Counted from the stretch's first letter, positions 33,573-43,003 are shown. The stretch is DNA of 64,000 nucleotides from Pseudomonadota bacterium (GCA_021325365.1 JAJPHF010000173.1:1-64000), one strand, 5' to 3'. The notes: generated by a model not told the origin, from the sequence alone. Translations and numbers: made by a program.

Positions 33573-34343
33573 CTACTCGCGCGGCGTGCTGCTCAGCAGG
33601 CGCTGAGCAGCACCGACCGCCGCCGCGCGGCGGTGCGCCCATTGCGACTCGGGGGCCGCGATGCCCAGCCGGCCGATCTCTTCCAGGCCATAGGTTGCCA
33701 CGAAGAGCCAGTCGAGGAGCCCGCGGCGCAGCCAGGCCACGTTGCCCTCGCCGCCGACGAAGAAGCTCACGTGCCACTCGCCCATCTGTTGGCTGATGGT
33801 CAGCGAGCGCTCGAAGCCGGCCTTCGTCTGGGGGTTCGCGCGCCGCTCCAGCAGGTCGTACAGGTCGGCGCTCTCGGGCAGCAGTTGCCCCTGCGCCTCC
33901 AGCGCACGCCGCGCTCCCTTGGGGCTCTGGCGGCCGCCGCGCAGCCAGCGCCCCGCCGCGGCAGGCTCGCGCACGAAGTAGAGCCCCAGCCAGAGTGTCT
34001 CCAGGAAGTCCTGCCAGAGCCGGTTGGCCTGCAGGTACAGCCCCCGCTGGGTCAGGTAATCCGTCGCCAGCAGGTCGTCGAACAGCCGCAGCAGGCACGC
34101 CAGAAAGCCCAGCCGCGACTCCTCGGCGGGCCAGGACATCCGATACTCCTCCTCCACGGCGCCCAGCAAGTCGAGGTAAACCGCCAGCACTTCCTCGACT
34201 TGCGCCAGCTCCGGGCGCAGCTCGGTCCGCGCTAGCCGCAGGATGCGCTCCTCACGGGGCGCCACGGGATCGTAGCGGCGCGCCGCCGACGGCGATAGCG
34301 GCGCCGGGTCCCGGGTCGGGGCCGGCTCGCCGGGGCTCGCCAT
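33573..34343 (-). CDS. Hypothetical protein
   Basis: 256 residues from ATG 34343; an in-frame ATG lies 12 nt upstream, but the GGGAG at the head of that codon run is correctly spaced for the inner start. Mostly helical: LRPELAQVEEVLAVYLDLLG, RLFDDLLATDYLTQRGLYLQ, LWQDFLETLWLGLYFVREP. No domain, signal peptide or membrane segment was recognised. It resembles a phage-shock or sporulation-type helical scaffold only superficially. Neighbours give no functional hint. Confidence 0.7.
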   Translation of the reverse strand: MASPGEPAPTRDPAPLSPSAARRYDPVAPREERILRLARTELRPELAQVEEVLAVYLDLLGAVEEEYRMSWPAEESRLGFLACLLRLFDDLLATDYLTQRGLYLQANRLWQDFLETLWLGLYFVREPAAAGRWLRGGRQSPKGARRALEAQGQLLPESADLYDLLERRANPQTKAGFERSLTISQQMGEWHVSFFVGGEGNVAWLRRGLLDWLFVATYGLEEIGRLGIAAPESQWAHRRAAAVGAAQRLLSSTPRE

Positions 34344-34401
34344 GTCGTCTCCCATCGTGCGCTGTGCTCGCTCGTGGATCGCTGTGCCCGCCCCGCCGCG
34401 C

Positions 34402-35067
34402 TCAATAGCGGCGGCCGGCCTGGCGCGCGATGCTGAACTGCGCGGTGTCAGCCACCGCCATCACCGCCATCACGCCCGCCTGCACCGGGTCGGACACCAC
34501 CAGGTCCGCCGCCTCGGGCACGCTCCCCGCCATGTTCAGCGAGATGACGATGAAGCCCTGTGCGCGCAGGTCGCGCACGGCGCGCGTGATCTCGCCGCCC
34601 ATCAGCGCGCCCGCCAGCACCAGCGCCCGGGCCCGCGGCAGCCGCGCGACCGCGCGCACGGCGTCCGCCAACGCCGCCTCGCCGACCAGCGGGATCGTGT
34701 CCACGGAGATGCGCTCGCCGCGAATATTGTGGCGGTCGGCCTCCGACACGGCGCCGATCATCACTTGCCCAACCTGCGCGCCCCCGCCGATCACGATCAC
34801 CCGCTTGCCATAAATCTGGGCGAACGGCTGCGTCTGCTCCACCCCGTGTACCGGCGCGAGCGCCGTTAGGTCCCGCACGACGGCGGCCTCGTCCGCCACC
34901 GACTCCAGCTCGAAGTACAGAAGCGCCCGCCCGCCCCCGCGCTCCACGATATCCACCCGCGCGATGTTCGCGCCGTGGTCGGCGAGCACGCGAGTCAACT
35001 GGGCGAGTATGCCCGGCCCATCGGCCGCACGCACGAGGAGCGCCACTTGTTCGGCCGGCTCGGCCAT
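34402..35067 (-). CDS. ACT-domain protein (DUF5612-like)
   Basis: 221 residues. Residues 1-75 are an ACT ligand-binding domain (VALLVRAADGPGILAQLTRV and ADHGANIARVDIVERGG). The remainder (KRVIVIGGGAQVGQVMIGAV, IVISLNMAGSVPEAADLVVS, DPVQAGVMAVMAVADTAQFS) resembles the second domain of ACT proteins known mainly in archaea, here in a bacterium. ACT domains sense amino acids or similar ligands. The gene is independent and faces the glycosyltransferase gene divergently across 153 bp. Confidence 0.75.
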   Translation of the reverse strand: MAEPAEQVALLVRAADGPGILAQLTRVLADHGANIARVDIVERGGGRALLYFELESVADEAAVVRDLTALAPVHGVEQTQPFAQIYGKRVIVIGGGAQVGQVMIGAVSEADRHNIRGERISVDTIPLVGEAALADAVRAVARLPRARALVLAGALMGGEITRAVRDLRAQGFIVISLNMAGSVPEAADLVVSDPVQAGVMAVMAVADTAQFSIARQAGRRY

Positions 35068-35220
35068 CTACAGATCTCAGCCTTCGGTCTTGGTGGGCAG
35101 CCGCCGGCCATCGGCCGCGCGCCGGCCGCGCTGGACGGGGCGGGCGCTTGATAAGCTGATACCTGATCCCGGAACGGAGTGTCAATGCGCCCGCCGCCTG
35201 GTGGATGCTAGAATCCCCCG

Positions 35221-36441
35221 ATGAAGATCCTGCACGCGCTCACCTACTATCATCCCCACCTCAGCGGCCTGACCATCTACGTGGAGCGCCTGGCGGAGAC
35301 GCTCGCGGCGCGCGGCCACGAGGTCACGGTGGTCGCGTCGCGGCACCTCCCCGAGCTGCCACGCACCGAGCGGCGCCGTGGCGTCCGCGTCGTGCGCGCG
35401 CCGGTCTTGTGGCGGCTGCACAAGGGCGTCGTCTCGCCGGCGTTCAGCGCCGAGGCCTGGCGCCTGCTGCAGAGCCACGACCTGCTTAACCTACACCTGC
35501 CCCTCTTGGAGGCGGGGGTGCTCGCCTTGCTCGCCCGGCGTGTCGCGCGGCGCCCCGTGGTCCTGACCTACCACTGCGACTTGCAGCTGCCCCCGGGGCC
35601 GGCCAGCCGCCCCATCGAAGCGGCGATGACCCTCATGCACCGCCTCGCCGGCCAGCAGGCCAACCGCGTCGTGACCTACACGCGCGACTACGCCGAGCAC
35701 TCGCCGTTCGTCTCGCGTTACCTGCCCAAGGTCGAGACGGTCTACCCGCCCGTGATCGTCGGCACGCCCGACGCGGCCGCGGCAGCGCTGCTGCGCGCGC
35801 GCCTCGCGCCCAACGGCGAGCGGGTCGTCGGCTTCGCCGGCCGCGTCGCCACCGAAAAGGGCATCGAGTACCTCCTGGCGGCGCTGCCGATGCTCCAAGC
35901 GTCGGTCGGTCCGGTGCGCGTCGCCTTCGCCGGGCCCTACGAGGGTGTGGTGGGCGAGCGTTACTACGAGCAGCTTGGCCCGCTCATCGAGCGCCACCGG
36001 GACCAGCTCACGTTCCTGGGCGAGCTGCACGGGCCGGACCTGGCCAATTTCTACGCGGCCATCGACTGCCTGGTGCTGCCCAGCGTGAACTCCACCGAGT
36101 CGTTCGGGCTGGTTCAGGTCGAGTCCATGCTCTGCGGCACGCCGGTCGTCGCCTCCGCGCTCCCCGGCGTGCGCCAGCCAGTCGCCGTCACGGGCATGGG
36201 CGAGCTTGCCCCGATCGCGGACGCGCCCGGCCTGGCGGCCGCGCTCACCGCGGTGCTCGCCCACCGCGACCGCTACCTGCGGCCACGCGCGGAGATCGCC
36301 GCCCGCTTCGACCTCGCCGCCACGGCTGCCTTCTACGAGCGCCTGTACGGCGACGTGCGCTGCGAGATGGGCGCGGCGCCCCTGAGCCGCCCAGGCGCGG
36401 CACCCGGCCCGCCCGCCTACAGCGGTATTCGCGGCCGTTGA
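35221..36441 (+). CDS. GT4-family glycosyltransferase
   Basis: 406 residues. GT-B fold: N-terminal MKILHALTYYHPHLSGLTIY and a C-terminal UDP/NDP-sugar domain with VGFAGRVATEKGIEYLLAAL, then the GT4 signature ESFGLVQVESMLCGTPVVAS carrying the E-x7-E pattern. Retaining transfer of a hexose to a lipid or polysaccharide acceptor is likely; donor and acceptor are unknown. There is no ribosome binding site: a TAGAAT lies 6 nt before the ATG, so the transcript may be leaderless. A CDP-paratose-epimerase-like gene lies 2.4 kb away. Confidence 0.92.
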   Translation: MKILHALTYYHPHLSGLTIYVERLAETLAARGHEVTVVASRHLPELPRTERRRGVRVVRAPVLWRLHKGVVSPAFSAEAWRLLQSHDLLNLHLPLLEAGVLALLARRVARRPVVLTYHCDLQLPPGPASRPIEAAMTLMHRLAGQQANRVVTYTRDYAEHSPFVSRYLPKVETVYPPVIVGTPDAAAAALLRARLAPNGERVVGFAGRVATEKGIEYLLAALPMLQASVGPVRVAFAGPYEGVVGERYYEQLGPLIERHRDQLTFLGELHGPDLANFYAAIDCLVLPSVNSTESFGLVQVESMLCGTPVVASALPGVRQPVAVTGMGELAPIADAPGLAAALTAVLAHRDRYLRPRAEIAARFDLAATAAFYERLYGDVRCEMGAAPLSRPGAAPGPPAYSGIRGR

Positions 36442-36574
36442 GCTGCTGTCCCGCGGCCGCGGCGTAGGGCAGGGCTCATCCCCTGTCGCCCTGGCCCGGG
36501 GCAGCAAGACGCCAGTCCCCGGCCTCCGGTCGGTAGGCCTGCGCCACACCTGCACTCCCTCCGTCGGAACCAGC

Positions 36575-37498
36575 TCAGTGCTGGGCGCCGAAGCGCCGCT
36601 CCAGCGCCTCGACGGCGGGCAGGTCGACGAGCGCCTGGCGCGCGGCGAACGACAGGATGCGGTCCTGCATGCCCGAGGGATCGCCGTGCTCGGCCAGGTG
36701 GCGCAGGGCGTCGCGCACGGCCAGGGCCGCAGCTTGCAGCGCGAGGCCCGCGTACAGGATGAGGCGGAATCCCAGCGCCTCCAGCTCGGCGCGCGGGAGC
36801 ACCGGCGTCAGCCCGCCGACGACGACGTTGACGATGTGCGGCACCCCCGGCAGCTCGCGCGGGATGCGCCGCAGCTCGTCCACCGTGCGCGGCGCCTCCA
36901 CGAACAGCACGTCGGCGCCGGCCGCCACGTAGGCGCGCGCCCGCTCCACCGCGGCGTCGAACCCCAGCACGGCAGCCGCATCCGTGCGGGCGATCAACAC
37001 GAGGCCCGAGTCGCCGCGCGCCTCCCGCGCCGCCTCCAGCTTTGCGATCATCTCCTCGGTCGGGATGACCTCCTTGCCCGTGAAGTGGCCGCACCGCTTC
37101 GGCGTGACCTGGTCCTCCAACTGGATTGCCGCCACCCCCGCGCGCTCCAGCTCGGCGACCGTCCGCATGACGTTCAGCGGGTTGCCGTAGCCCGTGTCGG
37201 CGTCCACGACGACCGGCAGGCGGGTGGCGGCGGCGATCCGCGCGGCCTGCTGCGCCACCTCGGCGAGCGAGACCAGCCCCACGTCGGCGATCCCGAACTG
37301 CGCGTTCGCGATGCCCGAGCCGGTCACGTAGCACGCCTCGAAGCCGGCCTCCTCGACTAATCGCGCGGTCAGGGCGTCGGCAGCCCCCGGCAGGAGCGTC
37401 GCCGTCGGCCGCGCGAGGAGCGCCCGCAGCCGCGCCCGCGCCTCGCACGGCGCGCCCGCCCGCAGCGGCCTCGGCACCCCGCCGGCGCCCGCGGCCAT
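36575..37498 (-). CDS. Isocitrate lyase/PEP mutase-superfamily enzyme
   Basis: 307 residues. TIM-barrel signatures of the ICL/PEPM superfamily: PVVVDADTGYGNPLNVMRTV (metal-binding Asp cluster), IQLEDQVTPKRCGHF, and EVIPTEEMIAKLEAAREARG. The KRCGH loop is the ICL-like KKCGH variant, so C-C bond lyase activity (methylisocitrate-lyase-like or oxaloacetate-decarboxylase-like) is more likely than PEP mutase. The ATG overlaps the preceding gene's stop by a single ATGA, so translation is coupled to a BNR propeller protein. Substrate not known. Confidence 0.9.
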   Translation of the reverse strand: MAAGAGGVPRPLRAGAPCEARARLRALLARPTATLLPGAADALTARLVEEAGFEACYVTGSGIANAQFGIADVGLVSLAEVAQQAARIAAATRLPVVVDADTGYGNPLNVMRTVAELERAGVAAIQLEDQVTPKRCGHFTGKEVIPTEEMIAKLEAAREARGDSGLVLIARTDAAAVLGFDAAVERARAYVAAGADVLFVEAPRTVDELRRIPRELPGVPHIVNVVVGGLTPVLPRAELEALGFRLILYAGLALQAAALAVRDALRHLAEHGDPSGMQDRILSFAARQALVDLPAVEALERRFGAQH

Positions 37499-38631
37499 CA
37501 GCGCGCGCTCGCCACGGCCTGCAGCGCGTCCTCCGGCCCCCGCTGCGGCAGGTCGCGATAGTGGCTGCTCTGCGATACTGGCGGCAAGCGCAGCGCCACC
37601 GCGGTCCACGATGCGCCGCCGTCGTCGCTGCCAAACACGTCCCCGTCGGTCGTCCCGAGGAACAGGCTGAAGCCGCCCGGCCGGGCGTGCAGCGCCATCG
37701 CCTCGATGTTCGCTCGCAGCGGCGTCGGCAGGCCCCGCTCCGCGCGCTCCCAGGTGCGTCCCCCGTCGCGGCTGCACACCACGCCCGCCCGCGCCGCGCC
37801 CGTGCGCCGCCACGCCGGCGGCCCGGCGCTGCCACCCGCCATGAACAGCGTGCGGTCGTCGTCGGGCGACAACAGCAGCGCGTCGGGATAGCCGACGAGA
37901 TCGGTCGGGCCGCTCAGGTGCTCCCACGTCTCGCCGGCGTCCTCGCTCGCGTACAGCCCGTCGCCCCCGGCCATGTAGATGCGATGCCGGTTCACGGGCG
38001 ACACGACGAGGCGATGAACGTCCTTGTAGTACACGTCGTCGGGCGAGTAGTAGGAGTCCAGCTCGCGCCAGCTGCGCCCGCCGTCGGTGGACTTCAGCAA
38101 CGCGCCCTGCTCGATGCCGACGTACATCGTGTCCGCGTCCACCGGATCGAACGCCACGTTCTTGACGTGCGCGATGTGCGGCGCCGGCGGGAACATCCAC
38201 TGCTCCTGCCCCGGCACCGCGAGCAGCCCGTCTAGCTCTTCCCAGCTCGCCCCGTAGTCCGTGCTGCGATACAGGTGGGCTGGCTCGCTGCCCGCGTACA
38301 GCACGATCTCCCCGCCGCGCTCGCGACCGGCCAGCGTCCAGATCTGATCGTGCGGCAAGCCGCGCGTCGCGCGCTGCCAGGTCCCGCCGCCGTCCAGGCT
38401 GCGGTACAGGCCCCCCGCATGGATGCCGGCGAACAGCCCGCCGCGGCGTGGCTCGAACAGCAGCGCGCTCACGTGCTGGCCGGCCAGCGTGTGGCCCGCC
38501 ACCCGCCACGGCGCCTCGTGCGACGGGCGCTCCAGCGTCACGACGCCGTCGAGCGTCCCAACGTGCAGCCGCGTGACCGGTGCCGCGCCGGCATAGGTAG
38601 TACGGCCGTTAGGCGATAGACAGGCGACCAT
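37498..38631 (-). CDS. BNR/WD40-like beta-propeller protein
   Basis: 377 residues, no signal peptide. Repeated Asp-box motifs (S-x-D-x-G-x-x-W): RSLDGGGTWQRATRGL, RSTDYGASWEELDGLL, KSTDGGRSWRELDSY, ASEDAGETWEHLSG, SRDGGRTWERAERGL and GSDDGGASWTAVALRLP, making a six- or seven-bladed propeller like sialidase/YCF48-type proteins. Enzymatic sialidase residues were not seen. Overlaps the downstream enzyme gene by 1 nt. Inference: a scaffold or assembly factor for the coupled lyase-like enzyme. Confidence 0.88.
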   Translation of the reverse strand: MVACLSPNGRTTYAGAAPVTRLHVGTLDGVVTLERPSHEAPWRVAGHTLAGQHVSALLFEPRRGGLFAGIHAGGLYRSLDGGGTWQRATRGLPHDQIWTLAGRERGGEIVLYAGSEPAHLYRSTDYGASWEELDGLLAVPGQEQWMFPPAPHIAHVKNVAFDPVDADTMYVGIEQGALLKSTDGGRSWRELDSYYSPDDVYYKDVHRLVVSPVNRHRIYMAGGDGLYASEDAGETWEHLSGPTDLVGYPDALLLSPDDDRTLFMAGGSAGPPAWRRTGAARAGVVCSRDGGRTWERAERGLPTPLRANIEAMALHARPGGFSLFLGTTDGDVFGSDDGGASWTAVALRLPPVSQSSHYRDLPQRGPEDALQAVASAR

Positions 38632-38775
38632 CCAGGAGCCCCCTCTCGGCTGCGCCGCGACGTTCGGCTGCGCTCATTCTACTCCGCCGGGGTGCCGCGC
38701 GTCCGGTCCGCTCGTCGCGTGCCGCTGGCGGCTGGTGGCTGGCGCCGGCCTGAGGCGGTGCAGGTCGCCATAGCG

Positions 38776-39786
38776 TTAGGCGAACAGGGCGCGGTTCTCC
38801 TGCACCCATTGTAGGAGCCGACTAATGCCCTCGCGGGTACTGATCGTCGGCTGCCAGCCAAGCTCCGCCGCCGCCCGTCGCACGTCGGTCACGTACACCT
38901 TCTGGTCGCCGGGACGCCACGGGCCATACTCGACGGGGATCGGGCGCCCGAGCAGCTCGGCCAGCAGCGGGCCGAACTCCGTCCAGATGGCGAGTGCGTT
39001 CGCTGGCCCGCCGCCGATGTTGTAGACCCGCCCCGCCACCGTGTCCAGCCGCTCCCAAGCCAGCTCGAACGCGCGCACCAGGTCGTCGACGAACAGCAGG
39101 TCCCGCACCTGCTTGCCATCCCCATAAATGGTGATCGGCCGGCCAAGCACCGCCGCGATCAGGAAGTGCGCCACCCATCCCTGGTCCTCGTTGCCGAACT
39201 GGCGCGTCCCATAGATGCAGCTCATGCGAAACACGACCGTCCGGAGACCGTAGATCCGCGCGTAGTCGTGAACGTACTGGTCGGCCGCGCCTTTCGAGCA
39301 GCCATAGGGGGAGTGGAAGTCCAGCGGCTGCTGCTCGCTGGCGCCCAGCGGCAGGTCGGCGTACGCGTAGCGCGTCGGCAGCTCGACCACCGGCACGTCG
39401 TCCATGCCACCGTAGACCTTGTTGGTCGAGGTGTAGAACACGGCGCAGCCGTGCTGCCGCGCCGCCTCCAGGACGTTCAGCGTACCACGGGCATTGACCT
39501 CGAAGTCGTGGACCGGGTCGGTCACGGAGCTGGTCACCGCGACCTGGGCGGCGAAGTGAAAGATGGCGTCGCAGCCCGCGGCGGCGCGTGCCACCGCCGC
39601 GGCGTCGCGCGAGTCGGCCTGCACGAAGTCCAGGCCGCCCAGCGTCTCGCGCAGCCAGGCCAGGTTGCGCTCGCTGCCAGGCCGCGCCAGGTTGTCCAGC
39701 ACCCGCACGGCGTGGCCGCGACTCGCCAGGTAGCGCGCTAGGTTGCTGCCAATGAAGCCGGCGCCGCCAGTAATGAGGGCTCGCAT
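38776..39786 (-). CDS. NAD-dependent epimerase, CDP-paratose 2-epimerase-like
   Basis: 336 residues from ATG 39786, five bases after GAGG. Rossmann motif GGAGFIGSNLARYLAS, catalytic Tyr-x3-Lys as SPYGCSKGAADQYV, and FRMSCIYGTRQFGNEDQGWV, which is typical of CDP-paratose 2-epimerase and related short-chain dehydrogenases, as is IYGDGKQVRDLLFVDDL. It probably works on a nucleotide sugar for surface polysaccharide synthesis. The GT4 gene and a sugar-like cluster nearby fit, but no other O-antigen gene is seen. Confidence 0.9.
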   Translation of the reverse strand: MRALITGGAGFIGSNLARYLASRGHAVRVLDNLARPGSERNLAWLRETLGGLDFVQADSRDAAAVARAAAGCDAIFHFAAQVAVTSSVTDPVHDFEVNARGTLNVLEAARQHGCAVFYTSTNKVYGGMDDVPVVELPTRYAYADLPLGASEQQPLDFHSPYGCSKGAADQYVHDYARIYGLRTVVFRMSCIYGTRQFGNEDQGWVAHFLIAAVLGRPITIYGDGKQVRDLLFVDDLVRAFELAWERLDTVAGRVYNIGGGPANALAIWTEFGPLLAELLGRPIPVEYGPWRPGDQKVYVTDVRRAAAELGWQPTISTREGISRLLQWVQENRALFA

Positions 39787-39858
39787 CGTCACCTCGCGGG
39801 GGCCGCCCGGAGTCTACCAGACCCCCTGGCGGCCTCACAACGGCCGTCCACGGCACGC

Positions 39859-41184
39859 CTACGACCCGCACGCGAGGTCGCGCGCCACGAGGCGGCAGGT
39901 TAGGACCGGGCCGCCGTCCGCGTCGCGCAGCGTCGCCAGCCACCCCGTGTCGGTGCGCTCCAGCGTCAGGAAGCCCCACTCGTGGCGCGTGCTGCCGGTC
40001 GCCACGGTGGTCCCGCCAACATCCAGCCCGCCTAGCGGCGTGGTGATCGCTGGGTCCAGGTTCGTGCCGCTGTTGCCCACGACGACCTGGGGCGGCCGCC
40101 CGTCGGCGAAGGTCAGCGCCTCCCAGAGGTGCAGGTGGCCCGACAGCACGAGCTGGACGCCCGCGGGCAACCGATTGTCGCTGGCCGCCTGGAGGGTCGG
40201 ATTCGTGCGGAACAATCCCGCCGGGCCCGCCTCGCCGGGGGTCTGGCCGATGGCCCAGAGCGGCCGGTGCAGCACCAGCCACGTGTTCGGCCCGGCGAGC
40301 TCGCCCACGCGGGCGAACTGGTCCCGATAGAGCGCGGCCTGCTCCGGGCGTACCGCAAAATCGTCGGCCTCGGCCGAGTCGAGCACCACCAGCCGCGCGT
40401 CGCCCAAATCCACCGCATACGGCTCGGTGTAGTCCGTGCAGGCCCCGGTATACGGCCGCGGCTCCAGCAGCCGGAACCACCCGTCGCCGCCCCGCTGGCA
40501 CACCTCGTGGTTGCCGCGCGTGAACACCCAGGGCGCCGCCCGCAGCAACGGGGCGGCGGGCGCGAACACATCCGCCTGCCAGGTCGCCCAGGTGTCGCCC
40601 CACGGGCTCCCCGCGCACGCCGCGAGTTTCGGCGGGCAGGGCGTCTCGCGGTAAACGTAGTCGCCCACGTGGATGACCAGGTCGGGCTGCCACGCGGCGG
40701 CGCTCGCGGCCACCCGCGCGAAAGGCCACGCGGCCGGGCTGTTGCAGTCCTGAATGGGGTCGCCCTCTTCCAGCCGGCAGCCGGCGTCGCCCACCACGAC
40801 GATCCGGCGCGGCTCCGGCCGCGGCAGCGGAAGGGCCTGATCCTCGACAGCGACGGCGCTCCCGCCGGCGGGGAGCGCAGCCTCGCAGACCGCTTGCGGA
40901 AAGGCGGGAGGCGCCGCGGCGGCTCGAACGGCCATCGGCTGCCGATTGCCGTCAACCGTGAGTGCAGGGCACTCGGCTCCGCGGCTCACCGTACGCACCA
41001 GCGCTTCGCCCTCCGGGCCAAGCTGCACCCACGCCGCCCCCGGCGCCGTCGCCTGGGCGCCGGGCGCCGCGGCGGTCCCTCGCGCCCCGACGAGCGGAAC
41101 CGCGAGCGCCGTCACAAAGCACAAGCCAACCGCGAACACGATCGGCCGCGCGGACCGCCCCAGACGCCCGGGCCTGCTCTGCAC
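39859..41184 (-). CDS. Secreted metallophosphoesterase
   Basis: 441 residues from GTG 41184 with AAGGAGAGG upstream. N-terminal signal anchor ARPIVFAVGLCFVTALAVPL. Calcineurin-like metal motifs: VGDAGCR, HVGDYVYRE, RGNHEVCQ, WLVLHRPLW and VLSGHLHLWEA, in canonical order, so a binuclear-metal phosphatase or phosphodiesterase outside the membrane. The cysteine-rich C-terminus (VLTCRLVARDLACGS) may form disulphides. Substrate unknown. Confidence 0.92.
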   Translation of the reverse strand: MQSRPGRLGRSARPIVFAVGLCFVTALAVPLVGARGTAAAPGAQATAPGAAWVQLGPEGEALVRTVSRGAECPALTVDGNRQPMAVRAAAAPPAFPQAVCEAALPAGGSAVAVEDQALPLPRPEPRRIVVVGDAGCRLEEGDPIQDCNSPAAWPFARVAASAAAWQPDLVIHVGDYVYRETPCPPKLAACAGSPWGDTWATWQADVFAPAAPLLRAAPWVFTRGNHEVCQRGGDGWFRLLEPRPYTGACTDYTEPYAVDLGDARLVVLDSAEADDFAVRPEQAALYRDQFARVGELAGPNTWLVLHRPLWAIGQTPGEAGPAGLFRTNPTLQAASDNRLPAGVQLVLSGHLHLWEALTFADGRPPQVVVGNSGTNLDPAITTPLGGLDVGGTTVATGSTRHEWGFLTLERTDTGWLATLRDADGGPVLTCRLVARDLACGS

Positions 41185-41198
41185 TTGCCTGCCTCTCC

Positions 41199-41510
41199 TT
41201 ACGCCTGTTCCAGGGTGTCCCAGGACTCGGGCGGGATCGATTGGAGCCGCGCCCAGAGGGTCTCTAACGCCTGGATGCGCTCGACAGGACGCGCGCCACG
41301 CCACCAGGCCTCGTTCACGAGCAGCCGCGGCGGCCCCCCGCGGTACACCACGTACACGCCCTCGGGGAGAGTGTCCGTATACACGACGCGTACGCCGGAG
41401 GCGCCGAGCGCCGCGCTGGTGTCCGCCAGCGCCGACTCCTCCCGCGCTATGGCGTCGGCGCCAGGGCGCACACCCTCATCCCGCGCGTCGTCGGCTGCCG
41501 GGTCGCTCAT
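41199..41510 (-). CDS. Hypothetical protein
   Basis: 103 residues; CAGGAGGCC upstream of the ATG at 41510. Contains SGVRVVYTDTLPEGVYVVYR, GGPPRLLVNEAWWRGARPVE and RIQALETLWARLQSIPPESW. Acidic N-terminus, probable small alpha/beta fold. No family was recognised. Fourteen bases upstream of, and co-directional with, the phosphoesterase gene, so likely in one transcript. Confidence 0.75.
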   Translation of the reverse strand: MSDPAADDARDEGVRPGADAIAREESALADTSAALGASGVRVVYTDTLPEGVYVVYRGGPPRLLVNEAWWRGARPVERIQALETLWARLQSIPPESWDTLEQA

Positions 41511-41649
41511 GTGGTGGCCTCCTGTTGGAGCGGCAGGACTTCCTCCTAATCGTGCAACGCCCGTGCCCCGTCGGCGCGCGGGTGGCTGGCGGTGCGCGCT
41601 CCCGAGTATGCGCCCGTCAGTTGGCGCGCGGCAAGCAGCGGCACCGTTC

Positions 41650-42816
41650 TCAGGGCGTGTGCATCCGCAGGAAGAGGTCCACCGCACCACACACCAGGGG
41701 CAGGCCCACGCCTAGCAACCCTAGGAGCACCCCCACGCGGCGTGCGCTCGGCGCTTCCAGCGTGTGCAGGGCCCACTGGCCGGCCATCGCGCCGGCGGCC
41801 ATCGCCGGGCCGGCCGCTAGCGCGAGCAGCGGGGGCGCGCCCCAGCTAGCCGCCGTCGCCCCACCAAACGCCAGACCCGCAGCCGCCCAGCTCAAGGGCT
41901 CCGGCAGTCTGACTGCCCGCGCCAGGAGCAGCGCGACCGTCGCGGGCAGATACGGGAGCGGCAGCCAGGCCCCCGGCACCGCGGCCAGGCCGAGCGCCCG
42001 CGCGACGCGGTAGTCGCCGCCCAGCGGCAGCAGCGAGGCCGCCAGCACGACGAGCAGTAGCAGCCAGCGCCGGTGCGTGAGCCCGCCGGCCACCGCCAGC
42101 CCTCCGCCCACGACGAACGCCGCGAGGGGCGCGAACGCCGGATGGGCGCGCGTCAGGTTCCACGCCTCGTAAATGCGAAAGGTATGCTGCGCCGACTCCT
42201 GGTCGGCCAGCACGGGCAGCCGCGCGATCGCCGCCACCCACGCCACCGTGTGGTTATGCCCGAGCGGGCCGAGCGGCGTCGGCGCGAACAGGAGCGCGAG
42301 GAAAGCCAGCAGCGCCGCGCTGTAGGGCGCCAGCGGCCACCGGCGGACCAGCGCGAGGCGACAGGCGACCAGGCCCAGAAAGGTCAGCAGCAAGCCCTCC
42401 CCGAGCGTCGCGTGGGGCAGCGACCAGCCGGTTTCGTCCAGCCCGAAGGCCGTGTGCCATACGCTATCCAGGGCCCCGCCCAGCCAGATCGTCGTCAGCC
42501 CGCCTGCCGCCAGCGCCAGCGCGCCGGGCAGCGGGAAAGGCAGCGCCGGCACGCGCACGCCGGCGCCCAGGCACGCGCGCAGGCGCCGCGCGCGCGCGAC
42601 GTGGGCGAGCGCCAGCGTGGTCACGCCCAGCACCGTGTAGATGAACAGGTGCGGCGGCGACCAGAAGCTCTCGAATCGGTGCGAGGCGTGCCAGCCACGG
42701 TCCCACGCCAGGCCGAGCGCGGTGCCGCCCACGAACAGTCCGAGCGTGGCCCAGACGAGGCGGTAAACCTGCTCCGCCGCGCGCCCGTCGGGCCGGTCGG
42801 CGACTCCCATAGCCAC
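41650..42816 (-). CDS. Polytopic membrane protein
   Basis: 388 residues, about ten predicted membrane helices, for example LVWATLGLFVGGTALGLAW, LFIYTVLGVTTLALAHVARA, LALAAGGLTTIWLGGALD and ALAAGPAMAAGAMAGQWAL. Charged loops carry His residues (GWHASHRFESFWSPPHLF). No transporter or enzyme signature was recognised. The GTG start (42816) is chosen because an AGGAG lies 9-13 nt upstream; a TTG at 42825 touches it and is less likely. Confidence 0.75.
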   Translation of the reverse strand: MAMGVADRPDGRAAEQVYRLVWATLGLFVGGTALGLAWDRGWHASHRFESFWSPPHLFIYTVLGVTTLALAHVARARRLRACLGAGVRVPALPFPLPGALALAAGGLTTIWLGGALDSVWHTAFGLDETGWSLPHATLGEGLLLTFLGLVACRLALVRRWPLAPYSAALLAFLALLFAPTPLGPLGHNHTVAWVAAIARLPVLADQESAQHTFRIYEAWNLTRAHPAFAPLAAFVVGGGLAVAGGLTHRRWLLLLVVLAASLLPLGGDYRVARALGLAAVPGAWLPLPYLPATVALLLARAVRLPEPLSWAAAGLAFGGATAASWGAPPLLALAAGPAMAAGAMAGQWALHTLEAPSARRVGVLLGLLGVGLPLVCGAVDLFLRMHTP

Positions 42817-43003
42817 GCCGGCCAACTCCTCTCTGTCGCGTCGAGCACGATCGTCGTGCCCGCCACCTCACGTGCCGGACCCGCCTTCACCGCCAGTGCG
42901 TGACTCAGCGGCCGGCCGCCTCAGCTCGCGGCGGCGCTGCCCTAAAGTGCCGGGCCCGCCCGCAGCCGCCAGTGCCTGGCCGCCGCGCGGTCCCGCGGAG
43001 CGT

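Noticed and set aside
36575..38509. A single 644-residue protein including the ICL/PEPM-like enzyme
   Set aside because: The N-terminal 337 residues are Arg/Gly-rich and overlap the BNR propeller gene in another frame. The internal ATG at 37498 with an ATGA overlap is the correct start.
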